NCBI RefSeq assembly: GCF_042660285.1
Contig: NZ_JBHSTP010000001.1
Coordinates: forward strand, 310,001 to 374,000
Direction of reading: 5' to 3'
Source of the DNA: Luethyella okanaganae
GTDB lineage: Bacteria; Actinomycetota; Actinomycetes; Actinomycetales; Microbacteriaceae
Length of the DNA stretch: 64,000 nucleotides
The first letter of the stretch is position 1. The number at the start of each line of letters is the position of its first letter. This document shows positions 57,848 through 64,000 of this stretch, piece after piece. Position numbers and translations under genes: made by a program. Below the pieces are notes generated by a model. It did not search any database, had not been told where the DNA came from, and saw only the letters and a list, made by a program, of their open reading frames with translations.

Positions 57848-58837
57848 ATGTCGATCACCGTCTCGGTAGCGCTCTGCACACACAACGGTGCGCGATTCGT
57901 GGAGCGTCAGGTGCGCAGCATCCTCGCCCAGTCCCGTCCGGCGAGCGAGATCGTCGTCTCGGACGACGCTTCCACAGACGGGACGACCGGGATCGTCGAG
58001 CGTACGGTCGCCGCATGGCGCGCGCAGGGGCGCCGGCCACCGCTCGGTCTCCGGGTGCTGAAGAACGAGAGTCCCCTGGGCGTGACGCCGAATTTCGAGC
58101 AGGCGCTCGCGGCATGCGAGGGAACCCTGATCGCTCTCTGCGATCAGGACGACGAATGGCATCCAGACAAGCTCGCCCGTATGGTCGCGGAGTTCGAGGC
58201 CCGGCCGTCGCTCGAGCTGCTGCACTCGGATGCTCGGATCGTCGACGCGGCGGGCACTCCGAGCGGCGCGACACTCCTCGACACCCTTGCCGTGTCGGTG
58301 GAGCAGAAGAGCGCCATCCATGGCGGGCGGGCGCTCGACGTGCTGCTACGTCGCAACGTATGCACGGGGGCCACCATGCTGGTGCATGCTCGGCTCGTCG
58401 AGCAGGCGAGGCCGTTTCCGGCCTCCTGGGTGCACGACGAATGGCTCGCGGTCGTCGCTGCGGCGACGGGCGAGATGGATCTTCTCGAGCAATCGCTGAT
58501 CGACTACCGGCAACACGGCGGCAACCAGATCGGCGCGACGATCCTGAACGGTTCGGGCAGGCTGGCGCGGTTGCGCACCCCGCGCACCGAACGCAACGCC
58601 CGGCTGCTCGATCGAGCCGCAGACCTCGCTGAGAGGATGCCGCGGCTTTCTGCGGTCTCTGCTGAGACGATCGCGCGGAGCGTCGAAAAGCTTCGGCATG
58701 AGCGAGTGCGCAGTTCGCTCCCGAAGGCGAGGATACTGCGTGTCGGACCGGTGCTGCGCGAGTGGCTCAGCGGTCGCTATCGCGAATACGGACTCGGGGG
58801 GCAGGATGTGCTGCGGGATCTCGTGCAGCCGGTCTAG
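57848..58837 (+). CDS. Glycosyltransferase family 2
   Basis: A 329-residue GT2 enzyme starting 2 bp after the DPM-like gene. VSVALCTHNGARFVERQVRSIL opens the domain; VVSDDASTDGTTGIVER, NESPLGVTPNFEQALAACEGTLIALCDQDDEWHPDKL (DQDDEW metal site), LHSDARIVDAAG, NVCTGATMLVHARLV and WVHDEWLAVVAAATGEMDLLEQSLIDYRQHGGNQIGA follow. This set (CDQDDxW ... HDxW ... YRQHxxNxIGA) is typical of rhamnan and rhamnose-containing glycan synthases such as RgpB-like enzymes. Donor dTDP-rhamnose is plausible but unproven. Confidence 0.87.
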   Translation: MSITVSVALCTHNGARFVERQVRSILAQSRPASEIVVSDDASTDGTTGIVERTVAAWRAQGRRPPLGLRVLKNESPLGVTPNFEQALAACEGTLIALCDQDDEWHPDKLARMVAEFEARPSLELLHSDARIVDAAGTPSGATLLDTLAVSVEQKSAIHGGRALDVLLRRNVCTGATMLVHARLVEQARPFPASWVHDEWLAVVAAATGEMDLLEQSLIDYRQHGGNQIGATILNGSGRLARLRTPRTERNARLLDRAADLAERMPRLSAVSAETIARSVEKLRHERVRSSLPKARILRVGPVLREWLSGRYREYGLGGQDVLRDLVQPV

Positions 58838-58933
58838 CAGCGCGGAACGCAGCACAGGGCGCTGATGGTCGGCTCGAGGTGAGGCGGTCGGGACAAGCTC
58901 GCGATCGGCTATCGCCCCGCCGCCGTACCGAGC

Positions 58934-60241
58934 TCACTCGTTCGGCACGGGCGAGTGCTCATGCCGGCGCAGCGCGTCTCGCCAGCTCATGCCCTGGGAC
59001 GCCTTCATCGAGCACATGATGAGCAGCATCCAGCCGTATCCGACCAGGACGGTGCTCTCCGCGATCGAGGTGGCCGCGAGCACCACGAGAACGAGCGCCG
59101 GCCAGAAATAGACCACGCTGCGCTTCTCGCTCGCGAGCAGCCAGGAGCGTACGAGCGCGAGACCGATGAGGGCGGTGAAGGCGATGAAGCCGATGAGCCC
59201 GACCTGGAAATAGACGTCGAGATAGGCGTTGAGACCGGAACTCTGCGGGCGTCGCGTCGCGAGGTTCACCCAGAAGTACGGCGGTGTGCTCATGGGCCAT
59301 TCACCGACCCAGCCCCAGCCCTGCAGGGGATTCGCGCCCATGTAGCGCCACATCTCGCGCCAGGTGCTGAGGCGCACCTCGAACTCGCTGCCCGCGTTGA
59401 GCAATTCGATCAGGCGGCTACGGGCGAGCCAGGCGACCACGGCGCCGAGCACGGCGGCGCCGAGCAGGCCGAGCTGCCACAGCCATCGCGAATCCGCTGC
59501 GACCCGGCGCAGGCCGATCAGGGCGAGCGCGGCGACTCCGGCCGCCGCGAAGGCTCCGAGGGTCACGGGGGAGCGTGACAGCAGCACACAGGCGCTCGCG
59601 AGCACGATCGAGAACTGACCCATCCCGCGCGGAACGGAACGGGTGAAGAACTCGATCGCGAAAGTGATGAGCGCGACAAGGGAGATGAGCCCGAGTTCGT
59701 TGCGCGTTCCGAAGACGCCCTGAATAGGCCCGAGATCGGCGAGGTCGCCCTGAATGCCGAGGAACGAGATCGGCACGTCGAGCAGAAGCCCTGAGAGCAC
59801 CTCGAGCACGATGGAGGTCACAAGCAGCAGCCGCAGCACGTCCCCGAGCGATCGCACCACCTGGATGGTGTCTCGCACGAGAGCGACATAGACGCCGAGG
59901 AAGGCGAAGGCGAGCAGGTAGAGCACGCGTGACACGCTCGTGAGTGTCGTGTTGCTCCAGAAAACCGAGATGGCGCACCAGCCGACGAAGACGATGATCG
60001 AGATCGGCGGCAACCCGCGCCAGTCGAGGCTCGCGCGACGAGTCGTGAGCGAGATCGCGGCGAGCGTCACGAGGCCACAGACGATTCCGAGCAACCCAGG
60101 CCATCCCATCGTGCTGAGCAACAGATGGGTTCCGAAGGCCGTGCCGATGATCGCGAGGGTCAGAGCGGCGGTGAAGCGAGCCGAGCCGAAGAGCTCCTGC
60201 ACGGCATGGGGGACGATGGGGCGTCGTGGTTGCTCGCTCAT
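58934..60241 (-). CDS. O-antigen ligase/polymerase-like membrane protein (Wzy_C)
   Basis: A 435-residue protein with about 11-12 helices. The large loop near 300-345 contains EVRLSTWREMWRYMGANPLQGWGWVGEW and later NAYLDVYFQVGLIGFIAFTALIG: the R-x3-W...G-x-GW pattern and the Asn/Asp near a helix end are the Wzy_C/WaaL signature. It would join or polymerise lipid-linked glycans on the outer face. It lies downstream of a second protein of the same family with 4 bp between them. ATG 60241 is chosen over the ATG at 60271. The 96 bp before the neighbouring GT2 stop hold no gene. Confidence 0.82.
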   Translation of the reverse strand: MSEQPRRPIVPHAVQELFGSARFTAALTLAIIGTAFGTHLLLSTMGWPGLLGIVCGLVTLAAISLTTRRASLDWRGLPPISIIVFVGWCAISVFWSNTTLTSVSRVLYLLAFAFLGVYVALVRDTIQVVRSLGDVLRLLLVTSIVLEVLSGLLLDVPISFLGIQGDLADLGPIQGVFGTRNELGLISLVALITFAIEFFTRSVPRGMGQFSIVLASACVLLSRSPVTLGAFAAAGVAALALIGLRRVAADSRWLWQLGLLGAAVLGAVVAWLARSRLIELLNAGSEFEVRLSTWREMWRYMGANPLQGWGWVGEWPMSTPPYFWVNLATRRPQSSGLNAYLDVYFQVGLIGFIAFTALIGLALVRSWLLASEKRSVVYFWPALVLVVLAATSIAESTVLVGYGWMLLIMCSMKASQGMSWRDALRRHEHSPVPNE

Positions 60242-60245
60242 GCTG

Positions 60246-61550
60246 CTAGGGCATCGCCTCGACGAGACCATGGCGACGCTTCGTCGTCACGGCGAGCACG
60301 ACCAGGAGAACCCAGCCGCCCTCGATGAGGATGCGGCTCTCGGCGACACTCTGCACGAGCAGGGCCGCCATCACGAGGAGGGGCAGGAGGCTGGACGCCG
60401 TATAGGGGCGATCTGCGTCGAGTCCGAAACGTGGACGATCGACGGCCAGGAACCAGGAGCGCCAGAGTGTCGCCAGCACGAGTGAGGCGAACAGGACCAC
60501 GCCGATGACGCCGAGCTGCAGCCAGACGTCGAGCCAGGCGTTGTGGGCTTGCAGATAGACGACGCCATTGCGCGCCGCGAGATCGTCGAACGGCTCCACC
60601 CACGGTGCCCAATAGCTCACCCAGCCCCAGCCGGCGACGGGGCGCCCGGCCGCGAGCCCGGCCACGGCCGCCCAGATGTCGAGACGACCCGTGAGATCCT
60701 CGTTCTTGCCGAATGCCGTGAGCAATGGCTTCCAGAGCGTGATCGTCCCGGCTACTCCTGCGATGAGCACGAAACCGGAGGTCAGATAGACCGGTCGCCG
60801 CCGGTCCGGGCCAGCCATGCGCGTCCACAACGCGAAACCGAGGACGACGGCGACTCCGGCAGCGGCAAGGATGACCGTGGCCGAGCGGGCGAGCACGAAG
60901 ACGGCGACGGCGAGCGCGAGCCAGACGACTCCCCGACCGCGTTTGACGGCTCGCTCGGCGAGCTGAACCGCGAACACGACGACGGCGAGCAGCGCGATGA
61001 AGCACAGCAGATTGCGGTTGGCTACGATCCCTTCGATCGGGCCGCCATCGAAGAGCAGCCCCCGTGACCAGTAGAAGGCCTTCGGGACCCTCTCGTCGCC
61101 GTAGTCGGTCCAGAACGGGAGGAGGGGGCCGCGCACGAAGATGGCGACGGCGAACTCGAAGACGAGCGACAGTGCGAGGATCCAGCGCAGCGCAGTGCCG
61201 AGAGTGCGGAGCAGTTCCATCCAGTCCAAGCAGAGGGCGAGAAACAGCGCGGCGGCTGTCGTGGCCCACTGAATGGCGATGCCGACGGCGGTCGCGCCCG
61301 GATAGAACGACCAGAGGATCGATAGGGCGGCGAAGACGAGGAACAGCAAGAGGCTCTTCGGCATCCTCCGCCATCGCCACTCCGGCTTGAGCAGGATGAG
61401 CGCGGCTACTGCGGCGATGACGGCGATCGCCGCGACGGCTCCAAACCCCCACCAGCCCAGCAGGTTCCGCCAGAACTGCCCGGCGAAGGCCGTGAACAAC
61501 ACGAAGACCGCCAGCGTGCGAACGGCGAAACGGCTGCGGCCTGGCTTCAT
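60246..61550 (-). CDS. O-antigen ligase/polymerase-like membrane protein (Wzy_C), second copy
   Basis: A 434-residue paralogue of the following gene with about 12 helices: SLLLFLVFAALSILWSFYPG, TGRLDIWAAVAGLAAGRPVAGWGWVSYWAPW (GRLDIW..GWGW loop) and HNAWLDVWLQLGVIGVVLFASLVL, then RILIEGGWVLLVVLA at the end. ATG 61550 is chosen; a TTG at 61568 would add six residues, and no clear Shine-Dalgarno site distinguishes them. Having two adjacent ligase/polymerase-like genes fits a polymerase plus a ligase, or two polymers. Confidence 0.8.
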   Translation of the reverse strand: MKPGRSRFAVRTLAVFVLFTAFAGQFWRNLLGWWGFGAVAAIAVIAAVAALILLKPEWRWRRMPKSLLLFLVFAALSILWSFYPGATAVGIAIQWATTAAALFLALCLDWMELLRTLGTALRWILALSLVFEFAVAIFVRGPLLPFWTDYGDERVPKAFYWSRGLLFDGGPIEGIVANRNLLCFIALLAVVVFAVQLAERAVKRGRGVVWLALAVAVFVLARSATVILAAAGVAVVLGFALWTRMAGPDRRRPVYLTSGFVLIAGVAGTITLWKPLLTAFGKNEDLTGRLDIWAAVAGLAAGRPVAGWGWVSYWAPWVEPFDDLAARNGVVYLQAHNAWLDVWLQLGVIGVVLFASLVLATLWRSWFLAVDRPRFGLDADRPYTASSLLPLLVMAALLVQSVAESRILIEGGWVLLVVLAVTTKRRHGLVEAMP

Positions 61551-61571
61551 GCGTTCAAGGGTATCCAATCG

Positions 61572-61646
61572 TCAGGCGAACGCGGCCTTCTCGGTGATGC
61601 TGCGTCCTACGATGAGGGTCTTCACCCTGTGTGTCCCTTCGTGAGG
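61572..61646 (-). pseudogene. Relic of an acyl-CoA dehydrogenase C-terminus
   Basis: The minus frame ending in TGA at 61572-61574 reads PHEGTHRVKTLIVGRSITEKAAFA. This matches the C-terminal end of acyl-CoA dehydrogenases (Y-EGT-x5-LxxGR-x2-T-x3-AF). Against the window's own enzyme at 2350-3534 (EGTESIQALLIGRRVTGESAFA) I count 10 identities in 22. Nothing recognisable of the family lies upstream of the EGT, and the rest of the gap to manA (61647-61740) is not coding for it. It appears to be the tail of a gene whose body was deleted. Confidence 0.5.
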
Positions 61647-61699
61647 CGGTCCTCGGCGATCACGGCCGGCCCATGCGGGTCGGCACCGACTGCGAAGGG

Positions 61700-61725
61700 G
61701 ATTGGTAGTTTGGGATAAACCAATC
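61700..61725. promoter_or_regulatory. Inverted repeat upstream of manA
   Basis: GATTGGT (61700-61706) and ACCAATC (61719-61725) form a 7-bp perfect inverted repeat with 12 bases between, ending 15 bp before the manA ATG. The central part is AT-rich (AGTTTGGGATAA), unlike its surroundings. Possible operator or promoter element. Confidence 0.35.
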
Positions 61726-61740
61726 GATCGGGAACCGACT

Positions 61741-62973
61741 ATGTTTGTGGCCATCACCAATACCCCGCGGGACTACGCGTGGGGATCGAAGAGCGCGATT
61801 GCCGAACTGCTCGGGCGGGAGCCATCCGGCCGACCGGAAGCCGAGCTGTGGCTCGGTGCCCATGCGGGATCGCCGAGCAGGATCGTCACTCCCCGAAGCG
61901 TGGACGCCCCCGATCTCGCCGTGCTTGTCGAGCGGGATGCCGCGCGCGCGCTCGGTGCAGGATCCTTCGCGCGCTACGGCGCACGGCTCCCCTTCCTGTT
62001 GAAGGTACTCGCGGCGGCCGCACCGCTCTCGCTGCAGGCGCATCCGTCCTCAGAGCAGGCGCTGGCCGGCTTCGAGCTCGAGGAAGAGGCCGGAGTCCCG
62101 ATCGATGCGACCGATCGCAACTACAAGGACCCCTTTCACAAGCCGGAGCTCATCGTCGCCCTGAGTCCCGACTTCGAGGCATTGAGCGGCTTTCGTCCGG
62201 TCGAGGAGACGGTGTCGGTCCTGACCGCGCTCCGTGAGCTGGATGCGGCGACGAGCAATCCGCAACCGGACCCGCTCGACGTGTTCGAGGCGCATCTGCT
62301 GGCGGAGGATCCGCTGCGCGACACGGTCGAATGGCTGTTGCGTGACGGGCGTGGCGAGGACAGCGGGGAGGTTTCCTGGCTCGTGGAGCGCGTCGTCGCG
62401 CTAGCGGGGGAGGCGGGGGCATCCGCGTCGCCGTACGCTCGCGAGTTCGGGACCGTGCGCGATCTCGCGCGAGCGTACCCCGGCGACCCCGGGATAGTCC
62501 TGTCTCTTCTGCTGAATCGGGTGACCCTGCACGCCGGCGAGGCGCTCTATCTGCCGGCGGGCAACATCCATGCCTACCTCTCCGGCCTGGGAATCGAGCT
62601 CATGGCGGCCTCGGACAACGTGCTGCGCGGTGGTCTCACCCCGAAGCACATCGATGTCGATGAGCTGCTCGAGGTGCTCGACTTCACGCCGCTCCCCATT
62701 CCCCTGCTCGAGGCCGAGCATCCTGCTCCGGGTCTTTCGGTGTTCCGGCCAGACGTTCCCGACTTCGTGCTCTACCGTGTCGAGGGCGGGGGCGAGCAGA
62801 CGCTCGAGCTCCGGGGTGCGGCGATCGGGCTCTGCACGAGCGGTGCCGTACGGCTCAGCGGCGCCGTGTCCTCAGCCTCCGTCACGCGCGGCGAGGCGCT
62901 CTTCATCACTCCGGACGAGGGGCCGCTCGCCGTCGTCGCGAACGGCACGTTCTTCCTCGCGACCGTCGGCTGA
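61741..62973 (+). CDS. manA: Mannose-6-phosphate isomerase, class I
   Basis: A 410-residue zinc enzyme that interconverts fructose-6-phosphate and mannose-6-phosphate and so feeds GDP-mannose and related sugars. The presumed zinc ligands are Gln99 and His101 (SLQAHPSSEQA), Glu136 (DPFHKPELI) and His277 (LPAGNIHAYL). Other family parts: YAWGSKSAIAELLG, AELWLGAHAGSPS, LPFLLKVLAAAAPLS and ASDNVLRGGLTPKHIDVDELL. The frame is open up to 61702, but the ATG at 61741 is the natural start (MFVAITNTPRDYAWGS). Convergent with the GlxA gene, 2 bp between stops. It supports the glycan locus as sugar supply. Confidence 0.95.
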   Translation: MFVAITNTPRDYAWGSKSAIAELLGREPSGRPEAELWLGAHAGSPSRIVTPRSVDAPDLAVLVERDAARALGAGSFARYGARLPFLLKVLAAAAPLSLQAHPSSEQALAGFELEEEAGVPIDATDRNYKDPFHKPELIVALSPDFEALSGFRPVEETVSVLTALRELDAATSNPQPDPLDVFEAHLLAEDPLRDTVEWLLRDGRGEDSGEVSWLVERVVALAGEAGASASPYAREFGTVRDLARAYPGDPGIVLSLLLNRVTLHAGEALYLPAGNIHAYLSGLGIELMAASDNVLRGGLTPKHIDVDELLEVLDFTPLPIPLLEAEHPAPGLSVFRPDVPDFVLYRVEGGGEQTLELRGAAIGLCTSGAVRLSGAVSSASVTRGEALFITPDEGPLAVVANGTFFLATVG

Positions 62974-62975
62974 GC

Positions 62976-63956
62976 TCAGACGGCCTTGCGGGCGCCGAAG
63001 GTGCGCCGGTACGCGGTCGGCGTGGTCTGCAACACCTTGAGGAAGTGGTGCCGCATGACGGCGGCTGCGCCGAAACCGGTGTCGCTCGCGATCGCCTCGA
63101 GCCCGAGGTCGGTCTCTTCGAGCAATTGCTGGGCGCGGAGCAGCCGCTGACGGTTGAGCCAGGCGGTCGGCGTCGTGCCCATCTCGGCACGGAAACGACG
63201 GGCGAAAGTGCGCGAGGACATGAGCGCCTTGCGTGCAAGCTGGTCGACGGTGAGCGCCTGGTCGAGGTTCTCGAGCATCCACTCCGTGACCGAGGCGAAC
63301 GAGTCGCTCTGGCACTCGATGACCGGGGTCCGGATGAATTGGGACTGGCCGCCGTCGCGTTGCGGCGGGACGACCATTCGCCTGGCGATGATGTTCGCGG
63401 CGGCGGCGCCCAGTTCCTTGCGCACGATGTGCAGCGCGGCATCGATGCCCGCTGCGGTGCCCGCGCCGGTGACGACGTGGTCGTCCTGGACGAAGAGCAC
63501 GTCAGGGTCGACCTCGGTGCGTGGGAAGCGACGGGCGAGGCGGTCGGTGTGCATCCAGTGGGTGGTGCTGCGGCGACCGTCGAGCAGCCCGGCCTCGCCG
63601 AGCACGAACGCACCGCTGCAGACACTCAGCACCCAGGCGCCGCGCGCCTCGGCCTCCTGCACGACCCTGATGATGTCCGGATGCACGCGGGGGTGAGCGT
63701 CACCGGCGACCAGGGTATCCATATAGTAGGCGGGTACCGCCACGAGGTCGGCGTCGGCGGCGGCGGCGAGGTCGTCGTGCACGACGATGTCGAAGCCGAG
63801 CCTCATGTGGATCGGGCCTGGCTCCGCCGCGACGACGTGGAAGTCGAAGACCGGACCGCCCTGATCGCTGCGGTCGATGCCGAACACCTCGCAGATGACG
63901 CCGAACTCGAACGGCGCCATGCCCGGCAGGGCGATGCAGGCGATCTTCTGGAGCAT
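62976..63956 (-). CDS. GlxA-type transcriptional regulator (DJ-1/PfpI domain + AraC HTH)
   Basis: A 326-residue regulator. The N-terminal DJ-1/PfpI-like domain (about 1-190) has IACIALPGMAPFEFGVICEVFG, ADLVAVPAYY and the cysteine-elbow region SVCSGAFVLGEAGLLDGRRSTTHWMH. The C-terminal AraC HTH pair (about 225-320) has ALTVDQLARKALMSSRTFARRFRAEMGTTPTAWLNRQRLLRAQQLLEETDLGLEAIASDTGFGAAAVMRHHFLKVLQTTPTAYRRTF. The effector is unknown. ATG 63956 is chosen because GGAGGG (63961-63966) sits four bases before it; the ATG at 63968 lies upstream of that site. Probably unrelated to the glycan locus. Confidence 0.9.
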   Translation of the reverse strand: MLQKIACIALPGMAPFEFGVICEVFGIDRSDQGGPVFDFHVVAAEPGPIHMRLGFDIVVHDDLAAAADADLVAVPAYYMDTLVAGDAHPRVHPDIIRVVQEAEARGAWVLSVCSGAFVLGEAGLLDGRRSTTHWMHTDRLARRFPRTEVDPDVLFVQDDHVVTGAGTAAGIDAALHIVRKELGAAAANIIARRMVVPPQRDGGQSQFIRTPVIECQSDSFASVTEWMLENLDQALTVDQLARKALMSSRTFARRFRAEMGTTPTAWLNRQRLLRAQQLLEETDLGLEAIASDTGFGAAAVMRHHFLKVLQTTPTAYRRTFGARKAV

Positions 63957-63960
63957 GGAA

Positions 63961-63966
63961 CCCTCC
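63961..63966 (-). promoter_or_regulatory. Ribosome-binding site that sets the GlxA-type regulator start
   Basis: On the minus strand GGAGGG (63966 down to 63961) lies four bases before the ATG at 63956. The alternative ATG at 63968 would lie just ahead of it and has no such site of its own in view. Confidence 0.6.
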
Positions 63967-64000
63967 ATGGGACGAGGCGCATATCGTTGGCAGAAATATG

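Noticed and set aside
1..64000. tRNA, rRNA, CRISPR array, restriction-modification, toxin-antitoxin or transposase genes
   Set aside because: I saw no clover-leaf-like segment, no regularly spaced repeats, and none of the protein motifs of these classes in any credible frame.

Overview
The window is high-GC DNA with dense genes, many GTG starts, ATGA-type stop/start overlaps and long antisense shadow frames. The gene content (acyl-CoA carboxylase with an AccE epsilon subunit, LpdA-type quinone reductase, LCP ligase, TRAM-type RNA methyltransferase, WbbL-like rhamnosyltransferase) points to an actinobacterium, most probably a member of the Microbacteriaceae. That placement is inferred from gene families; no rRNA or other marker was read. 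No tRNA, rRNA, CRISPR array or intact insertion sequence was seen.

Positions 1-18.5 kb are mostly housekeeping: purine nucleoside phosphorylase (cut by the left edge), lpdA, a glutaryl-CoA-dehydrogenase-like enzyme, and acyl-CoA carboxylase alpha (accA), maf, accE and accD on the minus strand. Between maf and accE lies a plus-strand block with an RNA methyltransferase and a response regulator / histidine kinase / membrane protein operon. Biotin ligase (birA) diverges from accD. A PH-domain protein, a GtrA flippase, purK, purE and an LCP phosphotransferase follow.

Positions 18.5-61.6 kb form one large surface-glycan locus. It encodes three nucleotide-sugar routes: dTDP-L-rhamnose (rmlA, rmlB, rmlC, rmlD), dTDP-4-amino-4,6-dideoxygalactose (the rffA/wecE-type transaminase, which shares the rmlA/rmlB intermediate), and UDP-N-acetyl-L-fucosamine (capE, capF and capG types). 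It also carries about fourteen cytosolic glycosyltransferases and both export logics: a Wzm/Wzt ABC transporter whose ATPase has a C-terminal extension, and two Wzx-like flippases with two Wzy/ligase-like membrane proteins. Two DPM1-like GT2 enzymes, DUF2304, GtrA and four large GT-C-like membrane proteins suggest a second layer: polyprenyl-phosphate sugars made inside, flipped, and transferred outside the membrane. A secreted protein with a lysozyme-like head and four ~105-residue repeats sits next to the GT-C genes. The LCP protein could attach finished glycan to peptidoglycan.

Positions 61.6-64 kb hold a short relic of an acyl-CoA dehydrogenase C-terminus, manA (sugar supply) and a GlxA-type AraC regulator. 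The most interesting points are the putative extracytoplasmic GT-C glycosylation system, a duplicated two-gene module (small coiled-coil protein plus two-domain GT2), a complete L-FucNAc pathway, the repeat protein, and three strong inverted repeats.
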